Positions 1-5,881 are shown, counted from the first letter of the stretch. The stretch: 6,606 nucleotides of DNA from Nocardia sp. (GCA_013361595.1 JABFXT010000223.1:1-6606); one strand, 5' to 3'. Notes: a model not told the origin generated them from the letters alone. Numbers and translations are program-made.

Positions 1-38
1 GGCGGTGCGGGCGACCCCGTGGGGGTCACCGCACCGCC
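1..38 (-). terminator. Strong GC-rich hairpin, probable terminator of the small membrane-protein genes
   Basis: Positions 1-18 pair with 22-38 around a GTG loop, with one mismatch or bulge near the middle. The outer arms are GGCGGTGCGG and CGCACCGCC. The hairpin lies downstream of the minus-strand genes at 84-714. No T-run is visible because the window ends here, and actinobacterial terminators often lack one. It could also serve a convergent gene to the left of the window. Confidence 0.55.
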
Positions 39-40
39 GC

Positions 41-54
41 GGCCGTCAGCGGCC
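41..54 (-). terminator. Small hairpin in tandem with the 1-38 hairpin
   Basis: GGCCG (41-45) pairs with CGGCC (50-54) around a TCAG loop. It is the first hairpin reached by transcription leaving the gene at 84-239, and the larger one follows at once. The two may act as a double terminator. Alone it is short and could be chance in GC-rich DNA. Confidence 0.3.
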
Positions 55-60
55 CGCAGT

Positions 61-92
61 ACGCGGGTCAGTAATTACGCAGGTCAGTAATA
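61..92. repeat. Tandem 16-bp duplication across the stop codon of the 51-residue gene
   Basis: Positions 61-76 (ACGCGGGTCAGTAATT) and 77-92 (ACGCAGGTCAGTAATA) are adjacent copies with two mismatches. The right copy contains the stop codon and the final Tyr-Tyr codons of the minus-strand gene at 84-239. The left copy lies just past its stop. Confidence 0.75.
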
Positions 93-239
93 GTGACGCC
101 GACCGGCGACGGGACGGCCCACCGAACCGGCGATGGCCAGAACCGCACCGACGACGAGCAGTACGAGACCGATGGTGGTGAGCACGCCGATACCGAGCAG
201 GTAACCGGCGATGAGCAGAACGAGTCCGAGAACGATCAT
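84..239 (-). CDS. DUF6131-like mini membrane protein (51 aa)
   Basis: This 51-residue protein is almost entirely hydrophobic. It begins MIVLGLVLLIAGYLLGIG and has a second hydrophobic stretch at about residues 21-40. It ends in a short basic tail, GRPVAGRRHYY. That pattern of MIVLG start, two helices with a glycine-rich turn, and a GRP-GRRHYY end matches the DUF6131 proteins common in mycobacteria and nocardiae, whose function is unknown. The ATG at 239 gives the family-typical N terminus. The Shine-Dalgarno is poor (GAAAG about 8 nt upstream). It lies 64 bp downstream of the membrane-protein gene at 304-714 in the same orientation and may share its transcript. The family assignment is from memory of the sequence pattern. 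Confidence 0.83.
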   Translation of the reverse strand: MIVLGLVLLIAGYLLGIGVLTTIGLVLLVVGAVLAIAGSVGRPVAGRRHYY

Positions 240-272
240 GACACTTACTTTCTGATTCGAGATTCCGACATC

Positions 273-286
273 CGGGCGGTTGCCCG
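273..286 (-). terminator. Small hairpin between the two membrane-protein genes
   Basis: CGGGC (273-277) and GCCCG (282-286) form a perfect 5-bp stem around a 4-base loop. It begins 17 bases past the stop of the gene at 304-714. It could attenuate transcription into the 51-residue gene. There is no T-tract, and short GC stems are common by chance here. Confidence 0.3.
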
Positions 287-303
287 CTGTTGTTCGGCCG
301 CCT

Positions 304-714
304 CTATTCGGCCGCCGCCGCGCCCTTGCCCGGTTTGCGCAACAATTTGCTCATCGACCAGGCCGGAGCACCGGCCGCGGCGGGCGCGGGCTTCTTCGTG
401 GGTTCCTTGGTCTTGGCGAGATCCCGCTGGGCCGCGGCGATCTCCTTACGCGACTGCCGGAGTTCCCGGCGCGTCGCCGCGCCCCGGCGAGTGGACCGCC
501 ATGCTCCGGCGGAGACGAGACCGACTCCCAGCCCACCGACGACACCGACGATGATGCCGATGAGGAACAGTTCACCGGTGGTTCCGGCGAAGTGGTAGTC
601 GAAGACCGAGAAGTCACTGGTCAGACGATTGACATCACTGGTATTGGCCGCGACACCGGCAACGCCGGCGGCAACCGCCGCGACGGCGATCACGAGCCCG
701 AGAACAACGATCAT
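304..714 (-). CDS. Small two-helix membrane protein with basic, coiled-coil-like tail (136 aa)
   Basis: I do not recognise a named family with confidence. Residues 2-22 form a hydrophobic helix that begins MIVVLG. A short extracytoplasmic segment follows at about 24-47. Residues 48-70 form a second helix that is rich in glycine and valine. From about residue 72 the chain is basic. Residues 80-103 look helical and coiled-coil-like (RRELRQSRKEIAAAQRDLAKTK), and the tail is Ala/Pro/Lys-rich. Two helices followed by a charged cytoplasmic coiled coil recall the LapA-like layout, but no sequence match is claimed. The ATG at 714 is followed directly by helix 1 and preceded by a weak GGGAA. Its first codons resemble those of the next gene (84-239). 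Helical hydrophobic structure and codon bias favour a real gene here over the opposite-strand frames. Confidence 0.75.
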   Translation of the reverse strand: MIVVLGLVIAVAAVAAGVAGVAANTSDVNRLTSDFSVFDYHFAGTTGELFLIGIIVGVVGGLGVGLVSAGAWRSTRRGAATRRELRQSRKEIAAAQRDLAKTKEPTKKPAPAAAGAPAWSMSKLLRKPGKGAAAAE

Positions 715-752
715 GGCAATTCCCGTGGGTTGAGGGACACTATGCTCCCGCT

Positions 753-779
753 ATTCCCGGCCCTTGCGATGTCAAACCC
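753..779 (-). promoter_or_regulatory. Possible SigF/SigB-type promoter before the small membrane-protein genes
   Basis: On the minus strand, GGGTTT (779-774) is followed after 15 nt by GGGAAT (758-753), 38 nt before the ATG at 714. This is close to the GTTT-N15/16-GGGTAT pattern of actinobacterial SigF/SigB promoters, with one mismatch in the -10. A perfect TTGACA (775-770) overlaps the -35 half, but no good housekeeping -10 lies at 16-18 nt spacing. The site is inferred from pattern only. Confidence 0.35.
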
Positions 780-817
780 GGCGAAGCCCATGTCCGCCAG
801 CCGGATTCACCGGAGGG

Positions 818-837
818 TCGGCGCCGGCGTCCGCCGA
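818..837 (-). terminator. Hairpin 8 nt past the lipase stop, probable terminator
   Basis: TCGGCG (818-823) pairs with CGCCGA (832-837) around an 8-base GC-rich loop, immediately downstream of the minus-strand lipase stop at 845-847. There is no T-tract. Position and stem strength suggest transcript termination or 3' protection. Confidence 0.45.
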
Positions 838-844
838 GCCGAGC

Positions 845-1987
845 TCAGGCGAACAGATCGCGCACGAACGGCACCGAATCGGGGAGCGAATCGTTGACCG
901 TCCCGTCGTGGTCGGCCGGGTACACCTTCAGCGTCACCGGCTGGCGGTTCGCGGCGAGCACCCCGGCGAAACGCAATGTCTCCGGAGTGATCACATCGGT
1001 GTCGCGCAACCCCTGCCCGAGGAACAGCGGCCGGTCGTAGCCGGACTCGGGGAGCCCGAGATAACGGGTGAGCAATCCGTTCAGGTCCGGGATATCCGAC
1101 AGCGGACGAGTGAAGAGATCACCGATCACCACACCGTCGGCGACCAGCGCGTCACCCAGCGGGGACAGGCATTCGGTGCGTGCGCGTTCCAGCCAGTACC
1201 GGCCCGAGTCGGACAGCAGGGATTCGACATCGAGTTCGGGATAGGTGGTGCGCAGACCGTTGAGCAGGTACAGCGCGTATCCGGTGGTGTGCGCGCCCAG
1301 TTTCACCGGTGGCATACCCGGCCCCATCAGCGCGAGGATGTTCTCGATATAGGCGGGGACACCTGTGGCGACGGCACCCCGGTAGTCGAGTCCGGGCCCG
1401 CCGAATTCGGTGGCGTGGCGGGCCGTGGTGACCGCCGCTCCCCCACCCTGGGACTGCCCGACCACGACCCATTTGTTCGACAGCGCCGGGTAGTGCCCGG
1501 ATGCGGCGCGTACCGCGTCGACGACATTGTGTGCCTCCACCACCCCGTTGAGGTAGGGGTGTTCACCGGGTGTACCCAGCCCGGCGTAGTCGGCGGCGAC
1601 GATCGCGTAGCCCTGCTCCAGCCATTTTCCCAGGTACGCCCAGTCCCGCTCGACGGCGCCCGGACCGGCCACACTGTAAGCGCAGGAATCGCCCAGTCCG
1701 ACGGTGCCGTGCGCCCAGGCGATGATCGGCCAGCCGCCGGCCGGGGGCGCCCCGGGCGGGAAATAGACCGCGGCACTGGCGACGGTGGACTGCGCGCCCA
1801 CCGTGGTGCTCGTATAGAGAATCCGCTCGGCAGTGGCCGAGCCGGGCAGCACGGCCGGGGCGGCCACCGCTTCCACGGATTCGACGACGCCGGTCCCCGG
1901 TGCTGCCGTCGCGTTCCCGCCGGGCAGACCGGAGATCGCCGCGGCCGCGAACAACGTGGTGACCGCGGCGGTTCGTAGTTTCCGCAT
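845..1987 (-). CDS. Secreted LIP-family lipase/esterase (380 aa)
   Basis: This is an exported alpha/beta-hydrolase of the secretory lipase (LIP, Candida antarctica lipase A-like) family, expected to cleave acyl esters outside the membrane. Residues 1-29 form a Sec signal peptide: basic MRKLR, an Ala/Leu core, and a probable cleavage after NATAA. The family oxyanion-region motif WAHGTVGLGDSCAYS is at 91-105. The nucleophile is Ser179 in GQSQG. Likely triad partners are Asp329 in the GLRDTDV segment and His360 in the PADHDG segment. Cys102 and Cys273 could form a disulphide. The length of about 380 residues suits the family. The ATG at 1987 is chosen because it starts the signal peptide and has AGAGGAA a few bases upstream. 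The open frame continues further upstream but reads as non-coding sequence. Nothing in the sequence fixes the substrate, and the gene appears monocistronic. Confidence 0.93.
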   Translation of the reverse strand: MRKLRTAAVTTLFAAAAISGLPGGNATAAPGTGVVESVEAVAAPAVLPGSATAERILYTSTTVGAQSTVASAAVYFPPGAPPAGGWPIIAWAHGTVGLGDSCAYSVAGPGAVERDWAYLGKWLEQGYAIVAADYAGLGTPGEHPYLNGVVEAHNVVDAVRAASGHYPALSNKWVVVGQSQGGGAAVTTARHATEFGGPGLDYRGAVATGVPAYIENILALMGPGMPPVKLGAHTTGYALYLLNGLRTTYPELDVESLLSDSGRYWLERARTECLSPLGDALVADGVVIGDLFTRPLSDIPDLNGLLTRYLGLPESGYDRPLFLGQGLRDTDVITPETLRFAGVLAANRQPVTLKVYPADHDGTVNDSLPDSVPFVRDLFA

Positions 1988-2111
1988 GGTGTTCCTCTCG
2001 CCGTGCCGGGCACCGGTCCGACCCCGGCGGTGCGCAGACAGTCTTACATCTGGACAGGCGACCAGCCACCTCGGCATGCCGCGGGGACCACCGAAAACGC
2101 GCAGACCGGGC

Positions 2112-2123
2112 CCCGGATCCGGG
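2112..2123. repeat. 12-bp perfect palindrome
   Basis: CCCGGATCCGGG is a perfect palindrome. With a one-base bulge the flanking GG and CC bases extend the stem. It lies between the dehydrogenase relic and the lipase promoter region. It could be a binding site, part of a structured transcript end of the upstream minus-strand gene, or chance in GC-rich DNA. Confidence 0.35.
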
Positions 2124-2140
2124 CCGCGGGCGCGTCCGGC

Positions 2141-2245
2141 GCCGACCGGCTGGCCGGCGTCGACAACCGTTTCGTCACCGGTCAGATCATCTTCGCCGAC
2201 GGGGGCACGGACGCCGCGGCCGTCGGCGATCGGCACTGGCAGTGA
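2141..2245 (+). pseudogene. C-terminal relic of a short-chain dehydrogenase (SDR)
   Basis: The plus-strand frame ending at the TGA at 2243-2245 translates to 34 residues that look like an SDR C terminus: a helix-like ADRLAGVDN, then RFVTGQIIFADGGTDAA, then VGDRHWQ. The VTGQ-I-FxDGG core and the closing GD-W are the classic end of the Rossmann-fold SDR subunit. Bacterial SDRs are usually about 250-280 residues. Here nothing SDR-like is recognisable upstream: no GxxxGxG, NNAG or YxxxK motif before 2141 in any frame I read. The rest of the gene seems to have been lost or eroded. It lies antisense to, and between, two minus-strand genes. Homology is judged by eye. Confidence 0.6.
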
Positions 2246-2267
2246 CCCCGGCGGACGGCACGCAGGA

Positions 2268-3149
2268 TCAGCGCGGGCCGGAACGGCCCCGGAAAGTTGT
2301 TTCCAGCTCCGCGAGAGTGGCCCGCAGTTCCGCTGGATCGTTGTTCTTGAAGATCCCGTCGTAGCCGGATTCGGCCCGGACGGCGGCTTCCACGTCGGGA
2401 TCGTGATACAGATCGGCCAGCGCGAGCAGGGTCGGGTCGTCCTTGTCCGCTGCCCGGGCGGCGAAGACATTGATGTACTGGGTCAGTTCCGGTCGCTCGG
2501 GATCATCGGTGTAGATGACATCGGCGGCGGTGAGACCGGCCGGCACAGCGAATGTATCGTCCACGAACGCGGCGGCCACACTGTCGAGAGATTGCGCGGT
2601 GAGCGTGGGGTCGATGGTGGTGAGCCGCACCCGCGACGCGGCGGTATCCACATCCTCGATTCGCGAATCCCAGCTCGGGCCCCCTTTCAGAACGATCAGG
2701 CCCGCGGCCGCCAGACCCAGCAGCGGACGGACGTGATTGGCCGGATTGTTGCTCAGGGTGATCTCACCCCCGGGCGGGATATCGGCCACCGAATCGAATT
2801 TCTTCGAGTAGAGCGTCAGCGGGAAGATCTCGGTGGCGCCGATCGGGGTCAGATCGTCGTTGTCGGCCACGTTGTAATTCGCGAGATAACGCAGGTGCTG
2901 GAACTTGTTGAGGTCTATCCGGCCCTGCGACAGAGCCGGGTTCGGCTGGTTGTAGTCGGAGAAGTTGACGAATTCCACGGTGATTCCGCGTTCGGCCGCC
3001 TTCTGCCGATAGACCTCCCAGTGCGGCAGTGCCAGATCGTTCACCCCGATACGCACCACATCCGGGTCGCGATCCACGCCACAGGCAGGTAACAGGGCGG
3101 CCAGCGCGAGCAGGACCGGGACAACGGCGAAACGACGCAGACCTCGCAT
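2268..3149 (-). CDS. metQ: MetQ/NlpA-family substrate-binding lipoprotein, divergent paralogue (293 aa)
   Basis: This lipoprotein captures methionine or a related ligand outside the membrane for a MetNI-type ABC importer. The N terminus MRGLRR, a hydrophobic core and the lipobox LPAC give lipidated Cys23. The two-lobe MetQ fold follows. Family landmarks are FSDYNQPN (63-70), NKFQH (81-85), YSKK (114-117), NNPANHVR (134-141) and QYINVF (224-229). Compared with the E. coli MetQ methionine contacts, Tyr66, Phe83, His85, Asn138, Arg141 and Asn227 are kept. The INTTY Asn (N202) becomes Asp197 in VDDTF. It is strongly similar to the MetQ encoded divergently at 3283, especially in the first lobe. 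It has no ATPase or permease gene beside it on its own strand. The ATG at 3149 sets the lipoprotein signal. No Shine-Dalgarno is present and TAATTT lies 7 nt upstream, suggesting a leaderless mRNA. A different ligand, such as D-methionine, a sulfoxide or another amino acid, is possible. Confidence 0.92.
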   Translation of the reverse strand: MRGLRRFAVVPVLLALAALLPACGVDRDPDVVRIGVNDLALPHWEVYRQKAAERGITVEFVNFSDYNQPNPALSQGRIDLNKFQHLRYLANYNVADNDDLTPIGATEIFPLTLYSKKFDSVADIPPGGEITLSNNPANHVRPLLGLAAAGLIVLKGGPSWDSRIEDVDTAASRVRLTTIDPTLTAQSLDSVAAAFVDDTFAVPAGLTAADVIYTDDPERPELTQYINVFAARAADKDDPTLLALADLYHDPDVEAAVRAESGYDGIFKNNDPAELRATLAELETTFRGRSGPR

Positions 3150-3156
3150 TGTGCGC

Positions 3157-3162
3157 AAATTA
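3157..3162 (-). promoter_or_regulatory. -10 element TAATTT for a leaderless metQ-paralogue transcript
   Basis: On the minus strand TAATTT (3162-3157) fits the actinobacterial TANNNT -10 consensus. It ends 7 nt before the ATG at 3149, so the expected start of transcription falls on or next to the A of the start codon. The absence of any Shine-Dalgarno between it and the ATG agrees with this. No convincing -35 is visible. Confidence 0.5.
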
Positions 3163-3213
3163 GGCGGTCCAGTGCCGCGCGGGCCAGAATTTCGTTCAGC
3201 GCAATCGCAACCG

Positions 3214-3243
3214 TTGTCACCCCGGTACCGGCGCCGCTTGGAT
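3214..3243 (+). promoter_or_regulatory. Candidate promoter of metQ-metN-metI
   Basis: TTGTCA (3214-3219) is one base from TTGACA. TTGGAT (3238-3243), 18 nt further on, is a weak -10. Transcription would begin near 3250, giving a leader of about 33 nt before the TTG start at 3283. It is the best pair I can find in the divergent region but only moderate as a match. Confidence 0.33.
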
Positions 3244-3262
3244 GGTCGAGTCCACACGACCA
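3243..3262. promoter_or_regulatory. Operator-like dyad in the metQNI leader
   Basis: TGGTCG (3243-3248) and CGACCA (3257-3262) are perfect 6-bp inverted arms separated by 8 bases. The dyad begins at the last base of the candidate -10 and covers the expected transcription start, a usual position for a repressor site. As RNA it could also form a 5'-leader hairpin just before the ribosome-binding site. It does not resemble a SAM riboswitch. Confidence 0.4.
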
Positions 3263-3282
3263 CGATCATTCGGGAGCAGGCG

Positions 3283-4155
3283 TTGAAATTCCCTCGGGTA
3301 CTGGCGATACCGGCGTTGATCATCGCCGCGGCACTCGCCCTCACCGGCTGCGGTGGCGGTGACGCCGGATCCGGTGAGGTGGTGCGCATCGGCACCACCG
3401 AGAGCGATCGGGCGTGGGACGTGTTCGAACAGAAGGCCCAGGACGCGGGTATCACACTGCAGATCACGAACTACTCCGATTATTCGCAGCCCAATATCGC
3501 ACTCACGCAGGGGCAGATCGATATCAATCTGTTCCAGCATCTGCAGTTCCTCGGTGAATACAATGTCGCCAACAATGCCGATCTCACGCCCATCGGTGCG
3601 ACTCAGATCGTCCCGCTCGGCCTGTATTCGAAGAAACACAAATCGGTGGCCGATATCCCGGCCGGCGGTGAGATCGCGATTCCCAACGACCCCTCCAACC
3701 AGGCCCGGGCACTGTTCGTCCTGAAGGCCGCGGGACTGGTGGAACTCACCTCCGACACCCTCGCGCCTTCGCCCGCCGATATCGATCGGGCCGGATCCAA
3801 AGTGAAGGTCACACCCGTCGACGCGGCGCAGACCGCGCTGTCCCTGGCATCGGTGGACGGATCCGTCATCAACAACACCTACCTGGAGCGGTCCGGTGTG
3901 GACCCGCTGTCCGCGCTGTTCAAGGATGATCCGTCCAGCCCGGGGGCCGCACCGTACATCAACGCTTTCGTCACCCGCGCCGAAGACAAGACAAACCCGA
4001 CCTACCAGCGCCTGGTGGAGATCTGGCACGATCCCGAAGTCCAGCAGGCGGTCGCCGAATCGTCGAAGGGCACCTCGGTGGAGGTCCGGCGGACCGGGTC
4101 CGATCTCGAAACCGTTCTGCAGCGGGTGCAGCAGACGATCCGCGACGGGCAGTGA
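3283..4155 (+). CDS. metQ: MetQ, methionine-binding lipoprotein of the MetNIQ importer (290 aa)
   Basis: This is the substrate-binding lipoprotein of the methionine ABC importer, anchored outside the membrane. The signal reads LKFPRV (initiator TTG), a hydrophobic core, then the lipobox LTGC with lipidated Cys23. MetQ landmarks are NYSDYSQPN (63-71), LFQH (83-86), YSKK (115-118), PNDPSNQAR (134-142), INNTY (196-200) and PYINAF (224-229). By alignment with E. coli MetQ, all methionine-contact residues are present: Tyr67, Phe84, His86, Asn139, Arg142, Asn197 and Asn227. The TTG at 3283 is preferred over a GTG at 3151 because GGGAG lies 6 nt upstream and it places the signal peptide at the N terminus. 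The GTG form would add 44 unrelated residues and overlap the divergent promoter region. It heads an operon with metN (4-bp overlap) and metI. Confidence 0.95.
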   Translation: MKFPRVLAIPALIIAAALALTGCGGGDAGSGEVVRIGTTESDRAWDVFEQKAQDAGITLQITNYSDYSQPNIALTQGQIDINLFQHLQFLGEYNVANNADLTPIGATQIVPLGLYSKKHKSVADIPAGGEIAIPNDPSNQARALFVLKAAGLVELTSDTLAPSPADIDRAGSKVKVTPVDAAQTALSLASVDGSVINNTYLERSGVDPLSALFKDDPSSPGAAPYINAFVTRAEDKTNPTYQRLVEIWHDPEVQQAVAESSKGTSVEVRRTGSDLETVLQRVQQTIRDGQ

Positions 4156-5180
4156 CCGCAACCCCCACCGGGCCGGCGGCCGCTGTTCCCGCGGTCGAGT
4201 TCCGTGCGGTGACCAAGGTGTTCGGAACGGGCAAGAGCGAAGAGAAAGCGCTGTCCGATATCGATCTGCGGATCGCGAAGGGCGAGATCTTCGGTGTGAT
4301 CGGCTACTCGGGTGCGGGGAAGAGCACTCTGGTCCGGCTCATCAACGCGCTGGAGCGACCTACCAGCGGCAGCATCGAGATCTCGGGTACCCCGATCACC
4401 GGTGTCTCCGAGGCCCGGGTACGACGGATACGCCGCGATATCGGCATGGTCTTCCAGCAGTTCAATCTCTTCCGCTCCCGAACCGCGGCCGGGAACATCG
4501 AGTATCCGCTGAAGGTGGCGGGCTGGCCGCGCGCGAAACGCAAGGAGCGGCTCGCCGAACTCCTGGAGTTCGTCGGGCTGTCCGATAAGGCCCGCAGCTA
4601 TCCGGACCAGCTGTCCGGCGGACAGAAACAGCGAGTGGGGATCGCACGGGCACTGGCCACCTCGCCGTCGCTGTTGCTGGCGGACGAGGCCACCTCGGCG
4701 CTGGACCCGGAGACCACCGGTGAGGTGCTGCGGCTGCTCCGCAAGATCAATACCGAATTGGGCGTGACCATTGTGGTGATCACCCATGAGATGGACGTCA
4801 TCCGGGCGGTCGCGGACCGGGTCGCGGTGCTCGCCGAAGGCCGCATCGTCGAGTTGGCGAACACCTTCGACGTATTCGCGGCACCGCATGCCGCACCGAC
4901 CCGGTCGTTCGTCGACACCGTGCTGCACAATCGCCCCGCGCCCGCGGAACTGCGCCGCCTGGACGAACTGCATCACGGGAGGCTGGTGACCGTCGATATC
5001 GACGATACCCGCGGGATCGGCCCCGCACTCGCCACCGCCGCGCACGCCGGGGTCGGTTTCGAGGTGGTGTACGGCGGCGTGAGCACTCTGCAGGACAAGA
5101 CCTTCGGCAGTATCACCCTCGCACTGGACGGCCCGGACGAGGCCGTCGACAAGGTGATCGCACAACTCGACCAGCGGTAG
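4152..5180 (+). CDS. metN: MetN, ATP-binding subunit of the methionine importer (342 aa)
   Basis: This cytoplasmic ATPase powers methionine import. The ABC domain spans about residues 14-245. It has Walker A GYSGAGKST (51-59), the Q-loop in VFQQFNLF (100-107), signature LSGGQ (154-158), Walker B LLLADEATSALD with Asp178 and Glu179, and the switch His212 in ITHEMDV. Residues from about 265 to 342 form the extra C-terminal NIL (ACT-like) domain typical of MetN, ending in the GGVSTLQDKTFGSITLAL strand region. In E. coli MetNI this domain binds internal methionine and shuts down transport (transinhibition), so activity is probably feedback-controlled here too. The length of 342 residues matches the family. 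The GTG start lies in GTGA shared with the metQ stop, so translation is likely coupled. No key residue is missing. Confidence 0.97.
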   Translation: MTATPTGPAAAVPAVEFRAVTKVFGTGKSEEKALSDIDLRIAKGEIFGVIGYSGAGKSTLVRLINALERPTSGSIEISGTPITGVSEARVRRIRRDIGMVFQQFNLFRSRTAAGNIEYPLKVAGWPRAKRKERLAELLEFVGLSDKARSYPDQLSGGQKQRVGIARALATSPSLLLADEATSALDPETTGEVLRLLRKINTELGVTIVVITHEMDVIRAVADRVAVLAEGRIVELANTFDVFAAPHAAPTRSFVDTVLHNRPAPAELRRLDELHHGRLVTVDIDDTRGIGPALATAAHAGVGFEVVYGGVSTLQDKTFGSITLALDGPDEAVDKVIAQLDQR

Positions 5181-5181
5181 C

Positions 5182-5185
5182 GAGG
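5182..5185 (+). promoter_or_regulatory. Ribosome-binding site of metI
   Basis: GAGG in the 10-base gap between the metN stop and the metI ATG, 5 nt before the start codon. It supports the ATG at 5191 as the true start. Confidence 0.6.
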
Positions 5186-5190
5186 ACCGG

Positions 5191-5853
5191 ATGCACACCG
5201 ATTGGGACAAATTACGGCCGATCCTCACCGAGGCCGTCGGCACCACCATCTATCTCGTGCTGCTCACCTTCGTGGTGGGCGGCATCATCGGGCTGGTACT
5301 GGGCACCGCGCTCTACACCACCCGCAAAGGCGGGCTGCTGGCCAACGGCCCGCTCAACTGGGTGCTCAATGTACTGGTGAACGTCGTGCGCCCGATCCCG
5401 TTCATCATCCTGCTGGCGGCATTGGGACCGATCACCCTCGAAGTGGTGGGTACCACCATCGGTACCGACGCGGCCGCGTTCGTGATGATCGTGGCCGCCT
5501 CGTTCGGCATCGCCCGGATCGTCGAACAAAACCTGGTGACCGTGGACCCCGGCGTGATCGAGGCGGCGCGGGCGATGGGTGCGGGACCGCTGCGGATCAT
5601 CCTGACCCTGCTCGTCCCGGAGGCTCTGGGCCCGCTCATCCTGGGATACACCTTCGTCATCATCGCCATCGTGGACATGTCCGCCATGGCGGGCACGGTC
5701 GGCGGTGGCGGGCTCGGCGATTTCGCGCTGGTCTACGGGTATCAGCGATTCGACTGGGAGGTCACGCTGGTGGCCACCCTGCTCATCATCGCCGGTGTGC
5801 AGGCCATCCAGTTCCTCGGCAACTGGACCGCGCGCAAGGTGCTGCGCCGCTGA
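5191..5853 (+). CDS. metI: MetI, permease subunit of the methionine importer (220 aa)
   Basis: This is the membrane subunit, working as a homodimer that forms the methionine channel and docks onto MetN. Hydrophobic segments lie at roughly 19-42, 57-78, 93-113, 144-166 and 190-210, in line with the five helices of MetI. The ATPase-coupling (EAA) loop is clear: EAARAMGAGPLRII at 124-137 continuing to the LLVPEALGPLI segment. The MSAMAGTVGGGGLGDFAL stretch (163-180) is a conserved MetI feature. The length of 220 residues is normal. The ATG at 5191 follows the metN stop by 10 bases with GAGG before it. It ends the operon, and the next gene points the opposite way. Confidence 0.96.
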   Translation: MHTDWDKLRPILTEAVGTTIYLVLLTFVVGGIIGLVLGTALYTTRKGGLLANGPLNWVLNVLVNVVRPIPFIILLAALGPITLEVVGTTIGTDAAAFVMIVAASFGIARIVEQNLVTVDPGVIEAARAMGAGPLRIILTLLVPEALGPLILGYTFVIIAIVDMSAMAGTVGGGGLGDFALVYGYQRFDWEVTLVATLLIIAGVQAIQFLGNWTARKVLRR

Positions 5854-5881
5854 CGTCGTTTCCGTACGCGGCGGCATCGGG

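Larger units (their letters stand above)
1988..2267. other. Intergenic stretch between lipase and metQ paralogue
   Basis: These 280 bases separate two minus-strand genes and hold no intact gene. The part nearest the lipase (1988 to about 2100) presumably carries its promoter, but I see no convincing -10/-35 pair. A 12-bp perfect palindrome, CCCGGATCCGGG, is at 2112-2123. The part nearest metQ holds the dehydrogenase relic at 2141-2245 on the plus strand. Confidence 0.6.

Noticed and set aside
93..897. Plus-strand open frames at 93-554 and 280-897
   Set aside because: Both are antisense to the two hydrophobic small proteins. The translations are charged and low in complexity, as expected of shadow frames in GC-rich DNA.
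764..1978. Long plus-strand open frame opposite the lipase gene
   Set aside because: It is a shadow frame: its translation is Arg/Gly/His-rich with no domain, and the opposite strand encodes a complete lipase with catalytic motifs.
2041..2069. Lipase promoter with TAAGAC as -10
   Set aside because: The -10 departs from TANNNT at its last base, and no -35 with reasonable match lies 16-18 nt upstream.
2219..2259. Compound hairpin (GCCGTC...GACGGC) just past the metQ-paralogue stop as a terminator
   Set aside because: The outer arms are about 29 bases apart and the inner CACTG/CAGTG pair has only a one-base loop. It also lies within the SDR-like coding remnant, so chance is likely.
1988..2470. 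N-terminal extension of the lipase reading frame up to 2470
   Set aside because: It overlaps the metQ paralogue antisense-wise in the same strand region and precedes a clear signal peptide with its own ribosome-binding site at 1987.
3151..3282. Longer form of the plus-strand MetQ starting at GTG 3151
   Set aside because: It would put 44 unrelated residues before the lipoprotein signal peptide and cover the divergent promoter region. The TTG at 3283 has a good ribosome-binding site.
3150..3282. SAM riboswitch in front of metQNI
   Set aside because: The expected leader is only about 33 nt and the conserved riboswitch core sequences are not visible.
4002..5249. Long minus-strand open frame opposite metN
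   Set aside because: It is the complement of a clear ABC ATPase, has low-complexity composition and shows no recognisable motif.
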